Under the pieces are notes generated by a model. It did not search any database, had not been told where the DNA came from, and was given only the letters and a program-made list of their open reading frames with translations. From a virus, in IMG/VR virus record IMGVR_UViG_3300012926_000009, positions 1 through 42,150 of that record: a stretch of DNA of 42,150 nucleotides; one strand, given 5' to 3'. Positions 24,966 to 30,371 of this stretch are shown one piece after another (position 1 is the first letter of the stretch; the number at the start of each line of letters is the position of its first letter). Made by a program: the position numbers and the translations under genes.

Positions 24966-25403
24966 ATGTCCGATTCCACCCCGGCTGCTGAGGCCCTGAC
25001 CGCCGCGACCACCGTGGACTGGTCCGGAATCGTGCCTGCCGTCTCTGCGATCATCGTGCAATGGTTTCAGCCGCTCAATGTGGTGCTGGTTGTGGCGATG
25101 ATCCTGTTCGCCCGCTTCATGCACAAGGCCAACCAGCGCTCCGACTTCAATTTGGTCGACGCGTTGCGCGGGCCGGACGATAAGGCATCGATGAAGCAGA
25201 TCGGCTATCTCGTCGGCGTGATCTTCGGAACTTGGGCGCTGATGAACACCGCCTCAAGCTGGTTGCAGCAACCGACCACCTTCCTCTACGTCTTCGGGAT
25301 CTACGTGATCGTGCTGATCGCTCCCAAGATCGCGGCCGAATGGATTCAGGCCAAGTACACCAAGCGCGATGCTGGCGACGGCAAAGATGCTGCGACGCGC
25401 TAA
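24966..25403 (+). CDS. Multi-span membrane protein, holin candidate
   Basis: A 145-aa protein with probably three membrane segments: around residues 18-50 (AVSAIIVQWFQPLNVVLVVA plus MILFARFM), 75-95 (QIGYLVGVIFGTWALM) and 105-125 (FLYVFGIYVIVLIAPKIAA). A charged loop (NQRSDFNLVDALRGPDDK) separates the first from the others. I use the ATG at 24966 because AGGAG lies upstream; a longer reading begins at 24912. Its place at the head of the lysis region makes a holin or holin regulator plausible, but I cannot name the family. Confidence 0.65.
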   Translation: MSDSTPAAEALTAATTVDWSGIVPAVSAIIVQWFQPLNVVLVVAMILFARFMHKANQRSDFNLVDALRGPDDKASMKQIGYLVGVIFGTWALMNTASSWLQQPTTFLYVFGIYVIVLIAPKIAAEWIQAKYTKRDAGDGKDAATR

Positions 25404-25456
25404 AAGGTCAAGATCGCCCACAGTACGGCGCCGAGCATGATGAGTTCAACAGTCAT
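25400..25456 (-). CDS. 18-residue membrane peptide
   Basis: ATG overlaps the stop of the leftward gene at 25453-25848 (ATGA), giving MTVELIMLGAVLWAILTF, one hydrophobic segment. Its stop codon overlaps the stop of the convergent membrane protein gene at 24966-25403. The tight coupling and hydrophobic character support translation; being so short it could also be chance. Function unknown. Confidence 0.4.
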   Translation of the reverse strand: MTVELIMLGAVLWAILTF

Positions 25457-25848
25457 CGTTTCCCGCTCCCCGTGATCCAGTGCTGAGCGCGCGTAAATAA
25501 GTCGTCTTCTTGTTTCTCCACCTTGGCCGTCACTCGGTCGACGGTGCGCTGGCGGACCGTCTCCAGGGCGGTCACTCTCTTATCCAGGTTGTCCATTTTC
25601 ACGTTCAGCACCTCGGCGTCCGAGCGGCGGTACATCTCGGTCTTGATCTCCTTGACCGACTCGACCACGTTGTCGATTTTGTCGTTCCTTTGCCCCACGA
25701 TGAAGCTGATCACCGCCGTCCCGCCAATGATGGATGCGACCACGCCAACCGGAAAAACCAGGGCCATGATCGATCTATTGCGCGACGGCGAGCCCGGAGG
25801 ATCGCCCACGTCAACGTCGACTTCTCGCAGGTGCGGCCGATCGCCCAT
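25453..25848 (-). CDS. Membrane-anchored coiled-coil protein, antisense to lysis genes
   Basis: A 131-aa protein on the strand opposite to the lysis genes. Residues about 28-52 form a membrane segment (MALVFPVGVVASIIGGTAVI), followed by a long helix with heptad pattern (DKIDNVVESVKEIKTEMYRR, LDKRVTALETVRQRTV) and a basic C-terminus. The arrangement is like small phage membrane proteins with one span and a coiled coil. Starts at ATG 25848 or ATG 25767. The amino acid pattern is more natural than either opposite-strand reading, so I consider it real. Possible roles: lysis regulator, superinfection protein. Confidence 0.65.
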   Translation of the reverse strand: MGDRPHLREVDVDVGDPPGSPSRNRSIMALVFPVGVVASIIGGTAVISFIVGQRNDKIDNVVESVKEIKTEMYRRSDAEVLNVKMDNLDKRVTALETVRQRTVDRVTAKVEKQEDDLFTRAQHWITGSGKR

Positions 25849-25919
25849 CGGCGAATTGTCACGATATTCCGGTTTCGCGGTAGCTTTAACTCCGTGGCGT
25901 TCGCGGTAGAGTTTTCGAC

Positions 25920-26165
25920 ATGGCTATGCGGTTCAGTTCAGAAATCAAACCCCCTGCGGCCGGTGTTTACGCGGTGCTGGTGACCATGGTCGACCACGTG
26001 ACGCTGGAGCCGATTGCCACCGCCGAGCGCTTCGCTAGATGGGACGGCGAGCGCTGGTGTTGCTGGTCTATCAGCGTCGAGCGCGCCAGCTGGTGCGTAT
26101 GGCCCGGGCCGCCCGCCGGCTATCCATGGCGTGCTATCCAACCATCTGAAACCGTTGTAAATTGA
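25920..26165 (+). CDS. Conserved small phage protein
   Basis: An 81-aa protein, with PPAAGVYAVLVTMVDHV, RFARWDGERWCCWSISV and WPGPPAGYPWRAIQP. The pattern GVYAVL then a R-x-A-R-W-D-G-x-x-W core and a WR-ending resembles short proteins found in late regions of several phages; function unknown. A second ATG two codons downstream could also be the start. Confidence 0.55.
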   Translation: MAMRFSSEIKPPAAGVYAVLVTMVDHVTLEPIATAERFARWDGERWCCWSISVERASWCVWPGPPAGYPWRAIQPSETVVN

Positions 26166-26176
26166 GGACATGCAAC

Positions 26177-26233
26177 ATGCTGCCGCTGGCCATCACGCTG
26201 ATTATCTTGCTGTTTTGGATAGCGTCAGCGTGA
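26177..26233 (+). CDS. 18-residue membrane peptide
   Basis: A GAGGA ribosome binding site (26164-26168) precedes the ATG by eight bases. The product MLPLAITLIILLFWIASA is one hydrophobic span. Its stop overlaps a GTG that opens the next micro-ORF (GTGA). An ATG at 26170 in the other frame lies only one base from the ribosome binding site and is less likely. Location directly before the endolysin suggests a lysis-related role. Confidence 0.45.
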   Translation: MLPLAITLIILLFWIASA

Positions 26234-26304
26234 ACCCCTACGGCCTGATTGCGCTGTTCGCGGCCGTCGTGTTCGTCCTGGTGTTCGCATCGCTCAGCCG
26301 ATGA
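26230..26304 (+). CDS. 24-residue membrane peptide
   Basis: Starts at GTG overlapping the previous micro-ORF stop and ends at a TGA overlapping the endolysin ATG (ATGA). After the N-terminus NPYGLIA it is one strongly hydrophobic segment (LFAAVVFVLVFASLS) and a terminal Arg. The same frame is open back to an ATG at 26170 (44 aa), an alternative start. Three consecutive overlapping starts suggest translational coupling into the endolysin gene. Confidence 0.45.
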   Translation: MNPYGLIALFAAVVFVLVFASLSR

Positions 26305-26735
26305 TCAGCAGTCGCAGCCTGGACGACCTTTTGCCGGTCGTTAGGGACATGGCCGAGCAGCTGATTGCAGCGTGCACAGCGGCCGATATCGACCTCCTGA
26401 TTACCAGTACCTACCGGGACAGCGAAGCCCAAGCGGCGCTCTACGCCAAGGGCCGCACCGCGCCCGGATCTGTTGTTACAAATGCCAGAGCCGGTGAATC
26501 GTTCCACAACTGGCGCGTGGCGCTGGACTTCTGTCCGATCGAAGGCGGCAAATGCGCGTGGAATGACACGGCTGCGTTAGAACGGGTTGGCGAGCTCGCT
26601 GAGGAAATCGGCTTTGAATGGGCTGGACGCTGGACAGGCACGCTGCGCGAGACCGCCCACGTGCAGTACACAGGGGGCCTCACGCTGGCCCAGCTACAGG
26701 CCGGCAGCGCCCCCGGAGCGCCCGCCGTGGCCTGA
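26301..26735 (+). CDS. Endolysin, M15 peptidase (L-alanyl-D-glutamate type)
   Basis: A 144-aa zinc peptidase that cuts peptidoglycan crosspeptides. Motifs: LLITSTYRDSEAQAALYAKG, ESFHNWRVALDF (His about 69, Asp about 76), EEIGFEWAGRW and ETAHVQY (His about 120), giving the zinc ligands His, Asp and His of VanY/M15 enzymes. No signal peptide, so it needs a holin for release. Its ATG is within the previous micro-ORF and its stop overlaps the Rz ATG. Confidence 0.93.
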   Translation: MISSRSLDDLLPVVRDMAEQLIAACTAADIDLLITSTYRDSEAQAALYAKGRTAPGSVVTNARAGESFHNWRVALDFCPIEGGKCAWNDTAALERVGELAEEIGFEWAGRWTGTLRETAHVQYTGGLTLAQLQAGSAPGAPAVA

Positions 26736-27295
26736 TGGGCCTGATCCCGTGGCAGGTCAAGGCAGTAGCCGCAGCGCTAGCTGCAGTGGCCATGTTCTCG
26801 GCTGTCTGGCATGTCGCGGGCTGGCGCGACGCCAAAGCGCTGGCCACCGAGAAAGCCGCGCACATCGCCGATGTCCAGAAGCTTAAGGATGACTGGCAGG
26901 ACAACCTCGATGCTGAGCACAAACTGCTGACCCAAGCCCAAGCCGATCTCGAGGCCGAACGGTTGGCGGATCAGATGCAACGGAAGAAAGCCGAAAATGA
27001 CCATCTGCAGACTGTCACAAAACTACGTGTTCTGGCCGATCGCAACGCTACTGACGCTCAGCGCGTGCGCGACACCCTTGCCTCCGCCCAAGCTGCCGGA
27101 CGGGCAACAGGTGGTGGCGGTTCCGTGCAACAAGCCGGAGGAGCCTCCCGCTGCAGTGGTCCGGGCGGCTTCGCAGCTTGTGGATTTCTCGAGCGAGCTA
27201 CGGAGCTTCTTGAGCGATGTGCGCGTGTGGCAGACGAGCAACACGCAGCCGTCGTCGAAGCCATAGCGTCTTGGCCGAAAAAAACCGCCCCGTAG
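26735..27295 (+). CDS. Rz: Rz-like i-spanin (DUF2514-like)
   Basis: A 186-aa inner-membrane spanin subunit. A membrane anchor at residues about 9-27 (VKAVAAALAAVAMFSAVWHV) is followed by a long helix (KALATEKAAHIADVQKLKDD to LRVLADRNATDAQRVRDTLA) in the periplasm, then a glycine-rich linker and a C-terminal helix LERATELLERCARVADEQHA. With Rz1 it fuses inner and outer membranes after the endolysin acts. I use ATG 26735, overlapping the endolysin stop; upstream frame extension lacks support. Its stop lies in the terminator hairpin. Confidence 0.9.
   Translation: MGLIPWQVKAVAAALAAVAMFSAVWHVAGWRDAKALATEKAAHIADVQKLKDDWQDNLDAEHKLLTQAQADLEAERLADQMQRKKAENDHLQTVTKLRVLADRNATDAQRVRDTLASAQAAGRATGGGGSVQQAGGASRCSGPGGFAACGFLERATELLERCARVADEQHAAVVEAIASWPKKTAP
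26997..27266 (+). CDS. Rz1: Rz1-like o-spanin lipoprotein, nested in Rz
   Basis: An 89-aa lipoprotein wholly inside Rz in a shifted frame. Its signal sequence (about residues 8-23) ends in the lipobox LSAC with Cys24, so the mature protein is an outer-membrane lipoprotein. The mature N-terminus is proline-rich (ATPLPPPKLPDG, then PEEPPAA), the mark of Rz1 proteins. The nested arrangement is that of lambda Rz/Rz1. It starts at ATG 26997; the AACGGAAGAAAG segment shortly upstream can serve as ribosome binding site. Confidence 0.88.
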   Translation: MTICRLSQNYVFWPIATLLTLSACATPLPPPKLPDGQQVVAVPCNKPEEPPAAVVRAASQLVDFSSELRSFLSDVRVWQTSNTQPSSKP

Positions 27296-27300
27296 GGCGG
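27278..27300 (-). terminator. Rho-independent terminator for leftward transcription
   Basis: CCGCCC (27285-27290), loop CGTA, GGGCGG (27295-27300) makes a strong hairpin. Seven A residues on the plus strand at 27278-27284 become the U-tract for minus-strand transcripts, so the terminator acts on the pilin gene and possibly on the whole leftward operon. There is no T-tract for the rightward direction. Confidence 0.8.
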
Positions 27301-27330
27301 CTCCGGTCGCGTACTTCCTGACCGTCAGAT

Positions 27331-27780
27331 TCAGACTCCGGTTACTGACTTGTTGCAACCGGCCGGTGCGGCCCCATTGGTGAACGTCCAGGCGATCGTC
27401 TGCGCTGTGACGGTCGGTGTCAACGTGACCACGCAGCTACCGACTGCAGCCGTTCCGGTCATCACGATAGCCGCCGTACCGGCTGTGATCGTCGGCGCAT
27501 TAGCTTCGAACGCCGTAGCAACCATCGTATAGCCCGGGGACAAATCTCCATCCGCGATCAGAAGCGCGAGCGTGTCGCAGTTGCCAGCCAGTACGCCGTT
27601 GCTGTGCTGAGAGCATTCGGCAATCGCGATTTTTACACCGTCGATCGATGAGAGGTTGTTTGACCATTTGGCGCGCGTGACATACTGCTGATACTGCGGA
27701 ATGGAAATCGCGGCTAGAATGCCGATAATCGCCACCACGATAAGCAGCTCGATCAAAGTGAAGCCAGTTTGCTTACGCAT
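27331..27780 (-). CDS. Type IV prepilin (PilA-like major pilin)
   Basis: A 149-aa class-a prepilin. The short leader MRKQTG precedes FTLIELLIVVAIIGILAAIS: the prepilin peptidase site (Gly6/Phe7), Glu5 of the mature protein, and the hydrophobic polymerisation helix are all intact. The globular domain has four cysteines (about 56, 68, 116 and 142), giving a possible small loop and the C-terminal D-region loop. I use ATG 27780 because AAGGAA lies six bases upstream; the frame extends to 27888 but would bury the leader. No other pilus genes are in the window, so the product must rely on host assembly machinery. A transduced host gene rather than a maintained phage gene is the alternative. Confidence 0.93.
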   Translation of the reverse strand: MRKQTGFTLIELLIVVAIIGILAAISIPQYQQYVTRAKWSNNLSSIDGVKIAIAECSQHSNGVLAGNCDTLALLIADGDLSPGYTMVATAFEANAPTITAGTAAIVMTGTAAVGSCVVTLTPTVTAQTIAWTFTNGAAPAGCNKSVTGV

Positions 27781-27813
27781 TTTCGATTCCTTGGTTGAAG
27801 TGAAGTAGACATC

Positions 27814-27830
27814 TGCAATTACCGCGCCAC
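27814..27830 (-). promoter_or_regulatory. Sigma-54-type promoter of the pilin gene
   Basis: Read leftward: TGGCGCG, four bases, TTGCA. The consensus for sigma-54 is TGGCACG-N4-TTGC(A/T); only one base differs, and the GG and GC dinucleotides are ten bases apart as required. Transcription should start about 12 bases further left, leaving a short leader with the AAGGAA ribosome binding site at 27787-27792. Chromosomal pilA promoters in Pseudomonas are sigma-54 dependent (established knowledge). Confidence 0.8.
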
Positions 27831-27856
27831 CCAGGATGGCAGTCCTCGGGTGGCGC
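27824..27856. repeat. Inverted repeat overlapping the pilin -24 box
   Basis: GCGCCACCC at 27824-27832 pairs with GGGTGGCGC at 27848-27856, and AGGA (27833-27836) pairs with TCCT (27843-27846), with one unpaired base. One arm contains the -24 element of the sigma-54-like promoter. It lies upstream of the predicted start point, so it acts as DNA rather than mRNA. It may be a regulator-binding site or a relic of the insertion. Confidence 0.65.
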
Positions 27857-27870
27857 ATCTGACCTTTCCG

Positions 27871-27918
27871 GTCACATTTCTTAGCCACGAATGGTCACAT
27901 GTGCCCTCCCGTGTCACA
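27871..27918. promoter_or_regulatory. Three direct repeats upstream of the pilin promoter
   Basis: GTCACA occurs at 27871, 27894 and 27913 (TGTGAC on the pilin strand), 23 and 19 bases apart, about two helical turns. The third is inside a CGTGTCACACG palindrome. They lie about 45-90 bases upstream of the -24 box, where activators of sigma-54 promoters bind. Which activator binds is not evident from sequence. Confidence 0.5.
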
Positions 27919-28000
27919 CGTCGAGCAATCGCTCGATCAGCACCGGCGCCCACATCAGCACGAGCGCGACCAACGTCCAGAATGCGGGGCGAAGGATCAT
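27914..28000 (-). CDS. 28-residue membrane peptide, last gene of leftward operon
   Basis: Starts with ATG overlapping the stop of the preceding gene (ATGA). The product is MILRPA then a hydrophobic helix (FWTLVALVLMWAPVLI) and ERLLDV, a one-span membrane peptide. Its stop codon lies within the third GTCACA repeat upstream of the pilin promoter. Function unknown. Confidence 0.5.
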   Translation of the reverse strand: MILRPAFWTLVALVLMWAPVLIERLLDV

Positions 28001-28149
28001 TGACTATCGGCCATAAAAGAAGCTCGAAAGAAAGCGTTTAAGAGCTTTAGTTCTTCATCCGTAGCTGCTCGAATGTGAATTTCCTCCCAGGGGAACCAGC
28101 CGCGAAGCCAGAAAATATTATCCGGACTCAGGTAATCCCACACGGTCAC
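27997..28149 (-). CDS. Small protein, unknown
   Basis: A 50-aa protein starting at GTG that overlaps the previous stop (GTGA). Tryptophan-rich N-terminus (TVWDYLSPDNIFWLRGWFPW) followed by an acidic helix (ATDEELKLLNAFFRAS). The ribosome binding site GAGGAAGCC is inside the end of the upstream gene. I do not recognise the family. Confidence 0.6.
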   Translation of the reverse strand: MTVWDYLSPDNIFWLRGWFPWEEIHIRAATDEELKLLNAFFRASFMADSQ

Positions 28150-28307
28150 GGCTTCCTCAGTTCCGCGGCCATCGCGCGCCGCAAATCCAGTAGTGCCTCG
28201 CGGATGGTATTTGGCCGCACGGCCTTTCCAGCCTCGATTCGCTTAATTATTCCGTACATGCGTTTTATTTCTCGACGCAATTCAGGCGTCACGCCAGCCG
28301 AGCTCAT
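28146..28307 (-). CDS. Small helical protein, unknown
   Basis: A 53-aa, charged, mainly helical protein (TPELRREIKRMYGIIKRIEA, REALLDLRRAMAAELRKP). Its ATG is preceded by GCGGAACTGAGGAAGCC, a 17-bp sequence repeated exactly at the end of this gene before the next start. Function unknown; helical basic character suggests DNA or protein binding. Confidence 0.6.
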   Translation of the reverse strand: MSSAGVTPELRREIKRMYGIIKRIEAGKAVRPNTIREALLDLRRAMAAELRKP

Positions 28308-28363
28308 GGCTTCCTCAGTTCCGCCTCATCCAGCAGCTACGGCTGCCGCTGTCATAAATGCTT

Positions 28364-28573
28364 TCATGTCTGCCGATATTCATTTGGAGTCAAATCAAAA
28401 GTGGCTTTCAACATGATCGTGTCATCGATCCGGCATGTTTGCCTATCGGCGCCTCCGACCAAAAGTGTCACGAAATAGTCTGGCTTGCCGTTATCCAGCA
28501 TTCCCTTGATCTCGACCGATTCGACGCAGATCGAAAATACTGCAGTTACTTGCCCCTGTAGCTCCTTGGTCAT
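28364..28573 (-). CDS. Small beta-rich protein, unknown
   Basis: A 69-aa protein with alternating hydrophobic strands (QGQVTAVFSICVESVEIKGM, DYFVTLLVGG, RIDDTIMLKATFDLTPNEY). The layout suggests a compact OB-like barrel, but I do not recognise it. It is coupled to the upstream gene by ATGA. Confidence 0.6.
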   Translation of the reverse strand: MTKELQGQVTAVFSICVESVEIKGMLDNGKPDYFVTLLVGGADRQTCRIDDTIMLKATFDLTPNEYRQT

Positions 28574-28794
28574 GGCGTCGGCTCTTGCCGCTGCGCCCCA
28601 TCACGCAGCTCGTCCATCCTGTGCGCCAGTTCCGCCACCGCCGCAAGCGTCAGCCCGAAGCCGTGGCGTGCCATCCACTTCATGAGCCAGGCTGCGTTGT
28701 CGGTGAGCTGATAGCCTTCGCCGGTCATGGCTTCATCCTTCGGCTCACGTTTGGGCGGATCATCTGGAGTCGAGCGGTACCAGTAGTCGTTCAC
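28570..28794 (-). CDS. Small protein, unknown
   Basis: A 74-aa protein starting at GTG 28794 with GGAG upstream. Segments are DYWYRSTPDDPPKREPKDEA, then LTDNAAWLMKWMARHGFGLT and AELAHRMDELRDGAQ. Amphipathic helices fill the C-terminal half. The N-terminal motif of aromatic residues followed by proline-rich charged sequence is unfamiliar. Confidence 0.6.
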   Translation of the reverse strand: MNDYWYRSTPDDPPKREPKDEAMTGEGYQLTDNAAWLMKWMARHGFGLTLAAVAELAHRMDELRDGAQRQEPTP

Positions 28795-28816
28795 TTAGAC
28801 AGCTCCGGCCGTTTGA

Positions 28817-29347
28817 TCATATTGCCTTCGCCTTCCGAATGATGTCTTCAGCGTGAGCTAACTGGGCGCGCAGGACGTCGCGTTCTTCCTTGATTTCATC
28901 GAGTCCGCGAACGACCCATCGCACCAGATCATCGTCCAAGAATGCACAGTTGCCGCCTAGATGCTCCTTGATAATCTTGCGGGCCTCGTGAACGGACTGA
29001 AGACACATATCGGCTTCGTTCTCCTTCTCCGACAACTCTTTCACCCGCGCCTCGGCCGCATGAGCTTTCACCGCCCAGTGATCAGAAACCTCCATGCATT
29101 CCCTGATCTTCTCGTCCCGCTGAGCTAGAGCGTTCATGGCTTCGTCTCGTGAATACTTGGCCGCCGCCACTGCGGTTTTCAGCCTCTCAATCTCCGCATC
29201 CCGCTCGGCGCGGGCGGCAAGGACCGATGCATCACGCCAGCGCAGCAATGCTCCTTCGTCTTGCCACATGACGCCGAATCGGCCTGGGTCAATACTTGTA
29301 GGCTCGGGCAACGCTGGTAACGCTGGCAGATCGTCGGCAGAGGTCAT
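28817..29347 (-). CDS. Coiled-coil protein, unknown
   Basis: A 176-aa protein. After a proline-rich start (LPALPALPEPTSIDPGRFGV), residues about 40-176 are almost all helix with coiled-coil character (AERDAEIERLKTAVAAAKYS, AAEARVKELSEKENEADMCL, EERDVLRAQLAHAEDIIRKA). Such proteins occur among small early genes of many phages. Its start overlaps the upstream stop within the EGKP-type coupling element. Confidence 0.65.
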   Translation of the reverse strand: MTSADDLPALPALPEPTSIDPGRFGVMWQDEGALLRWRDASVLAARAERDAEIERLKTAVAAAKYSRDEAMNALAQRDEKIRECMEVSDHWAVKAHAAEARVKELSEKENEADMCLQSVHEARKIIKEHLGGNCAFLDDDLVRWVVRGLDEIKEERDVLRAQLAHAEDIIRKAKAI

Positions 29348-29667
29348 GGCTTCCCCTCAGGCTTCGGCGCAGCGGCGAGCATGGCGTCCCAAGTACGAGA
29401 CCAAATATCGTCAGAGTTTCCGCCGTCCACGTACTCTCGCTTGTAGGCGTCATACCCTGCTTGCATCATCACGGTCGTCGGCTTCCTCGGCACAAGCACG
29501 AATCGCTCGCGCTTGGCGAGGGCATCAGCTACTTGCTTGCGCAATCGCTCAATTTCGTTGCGCTGTGGAAGCGCCTCGCCTACTTGTCGCAACCGCAACG
29601 AGTTATACGCCTCCTCCAGCAGCCCCCATACGTCTGGAACGTTCTGCACATCCGGTGGGGAGGTCAT
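29344..29667 (-). CDS. Early protein with LVPxKPT module
   Basis: A 107-aa protein. N-terminal helical half (VWGLLEEAYNSLRLRQVGEA, then RNEIERLRKQVADALAKRER) is followed by FVLVPRKPTTVMMQAGYDAY and WSRTWDAMLAAAPKPEGKP. The V-L-V-P-x-K-P-T stretch followed by W-x-x-x-x-x-A-A recurs in the 33258-33521 product, a known feature of small phage early proteins with no assigned function. Start ATG 29667 overlaps the upstream stop. Confidence 0.65.
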   Translation of the reverse strand: MTSPPDVQNVPDVWGLLEEAYNSLRLRQVGEALPQRNEIERLRKQVADALAKRERFVLVPRKPTTVMMQAGYDAYKREYVDGGNSDDIWSRTWDAMLAAAPKPEGKP

Positions 29668-29852
29668 GGCCTTTGTCCCAGTTTGATTCCCTGATCCATC
29701 AACTGTAGCCACGTCATTGCGAATTCGCGCATCTCCGCTGGCGTCGAATACATCGGCACTTCGATTGATGACTCGAATTTGCCGGAGCGCAAGCGCACCG
29801 ACAGGATGATCGAATCGGGCTTCGACGGATCGACTGGGCCTGATTTATCCAT
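29664..29852 (-). CDS. Small protein, unknown
   Basis: A 62-aa protein with an internal strong ribosome binding site (GGGAGGAG) within the end of its upstream neighbour. Two beta strands (DSIILSVRLRSGKFESSIEV) and a C-terminal helix (PAEMREFAMTWLQLMDQGIK). No recognised family. Confidence 0.6.
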   Translation of the reverse strand: MDKSGPVDPSKPDSIILSVRLRSGKFESSIEVPMYSTPAEMREFAMTWLQLMDQGIKLGQRP

Positions 29853-30252
29853 TGGCTCCTCCCTTCCGCTCGATGGCGGCCATGGCGTAATCTGCAGCTT
29901 CTTCCGCTGCTTTATTGCCGTACTGTTGGGTAATCCACTGAATCAACATCTCGCGCTGATGCACATATCTCGCCGCATCCCTCACCTCCGACGGGCTGTC
30001 CGGATACAGAAGTTCCTGTTGACATCGTTTGCAGTACGGCCCAGTCTCAATTCGTTCAGCAGGCGTAATCTGTTGCACAACCATTCGGCGAAATAAAACC
30101 TGCTCACCGCAAATCTTGCATTCGTAATAAGGCTCTGGTGCAGGCTCGGACAGCGCGGCGTCGATTTTGACAAGCGTGGGCTTGAGGCCGGAGTAATCGC
30201 TGCGCACGATGTCGGCGCGCACCTCTCGCAGTAATGCCCTTAGGTCGCTCAT
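29845..30252 (-). CDS. Zinc-ribbon early protein
   Basis: A 135-aa protein. N-terminal module (MSDLRALLREVRADIVRS, KIDAALSEPAPEP) resembles that of the 33258-33521 product. A zinc-binding motif follows: CKIC (about residues 47-50) and CKRC (about 74-77). The C-terminus is helical and basic. I use ATG 30252, which overlaps the upstream 30-residue ORF by ATGA; an upstream ATG at 30264 adds four residues. Function unknown, perhaps nucleic-acid binding. Confidence 0.65.
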   Translation of the reverse strand: MSDLRALLREVRADIVRSDYSGLKPTLVKIDAALSEPAPEPYYECKICGEQVLFRRMVVQQITPAERIETGPYCKRCQQELLYPDSPSEVRDAARYVHQREMLIQWITQQYGNKAAEEAADYAMAAIERKGGANG

Positions 30253-30341
30253 TTCAAATACCACAGCAGCAGCCCGCCGCCGATAACGATGAGCGCAACC
30301 GCTAGTGCGAGATCGCGCGAGGTGATCCAGGAGTCGTTCAT
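30249..30341 (-). CDS. 30-residue membrane peptide
   Basis: ATG at 30341 preceded by GGAAGG; its TGA overlaps the next ATG. The peptide has a polar start (MNDSWITSRD) and one hydrophobic span (LALAVALIVIGGGLLLWYL) ending in Lys. Coupling and composition support translation. Another member of the one-span micropeptide set of this genome. Confidence 0.5.
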   Translation of the reverse strand: MNDSWITSRDLALAVALIVIGGGLLLWYLK

Positions 30342-30371
30342 GGCAAGCCTTCCGGCGTCGGGCCGTGATGG

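Noticed and set aside
25510-25983. Plus-strand open frames opposite the membrane/coiled-coil gene
   Set aside because: His/Arg-rich unnatural composition, whereas the minus strand gives a membrane span followed by a heptad helix.
27891-27920. CRP-type binding site near the pilin promoter
   Set aside because: TGTGA and TCACA elements occur but not with the six-base spacing of a CRP site.
28326-28367. Thirteen-codon ORF (MKAFMTAAAVAAG) coupled by ATGA
   Set aside because: Too short and featureless to support as a gene; may only bridge translation to the next start.
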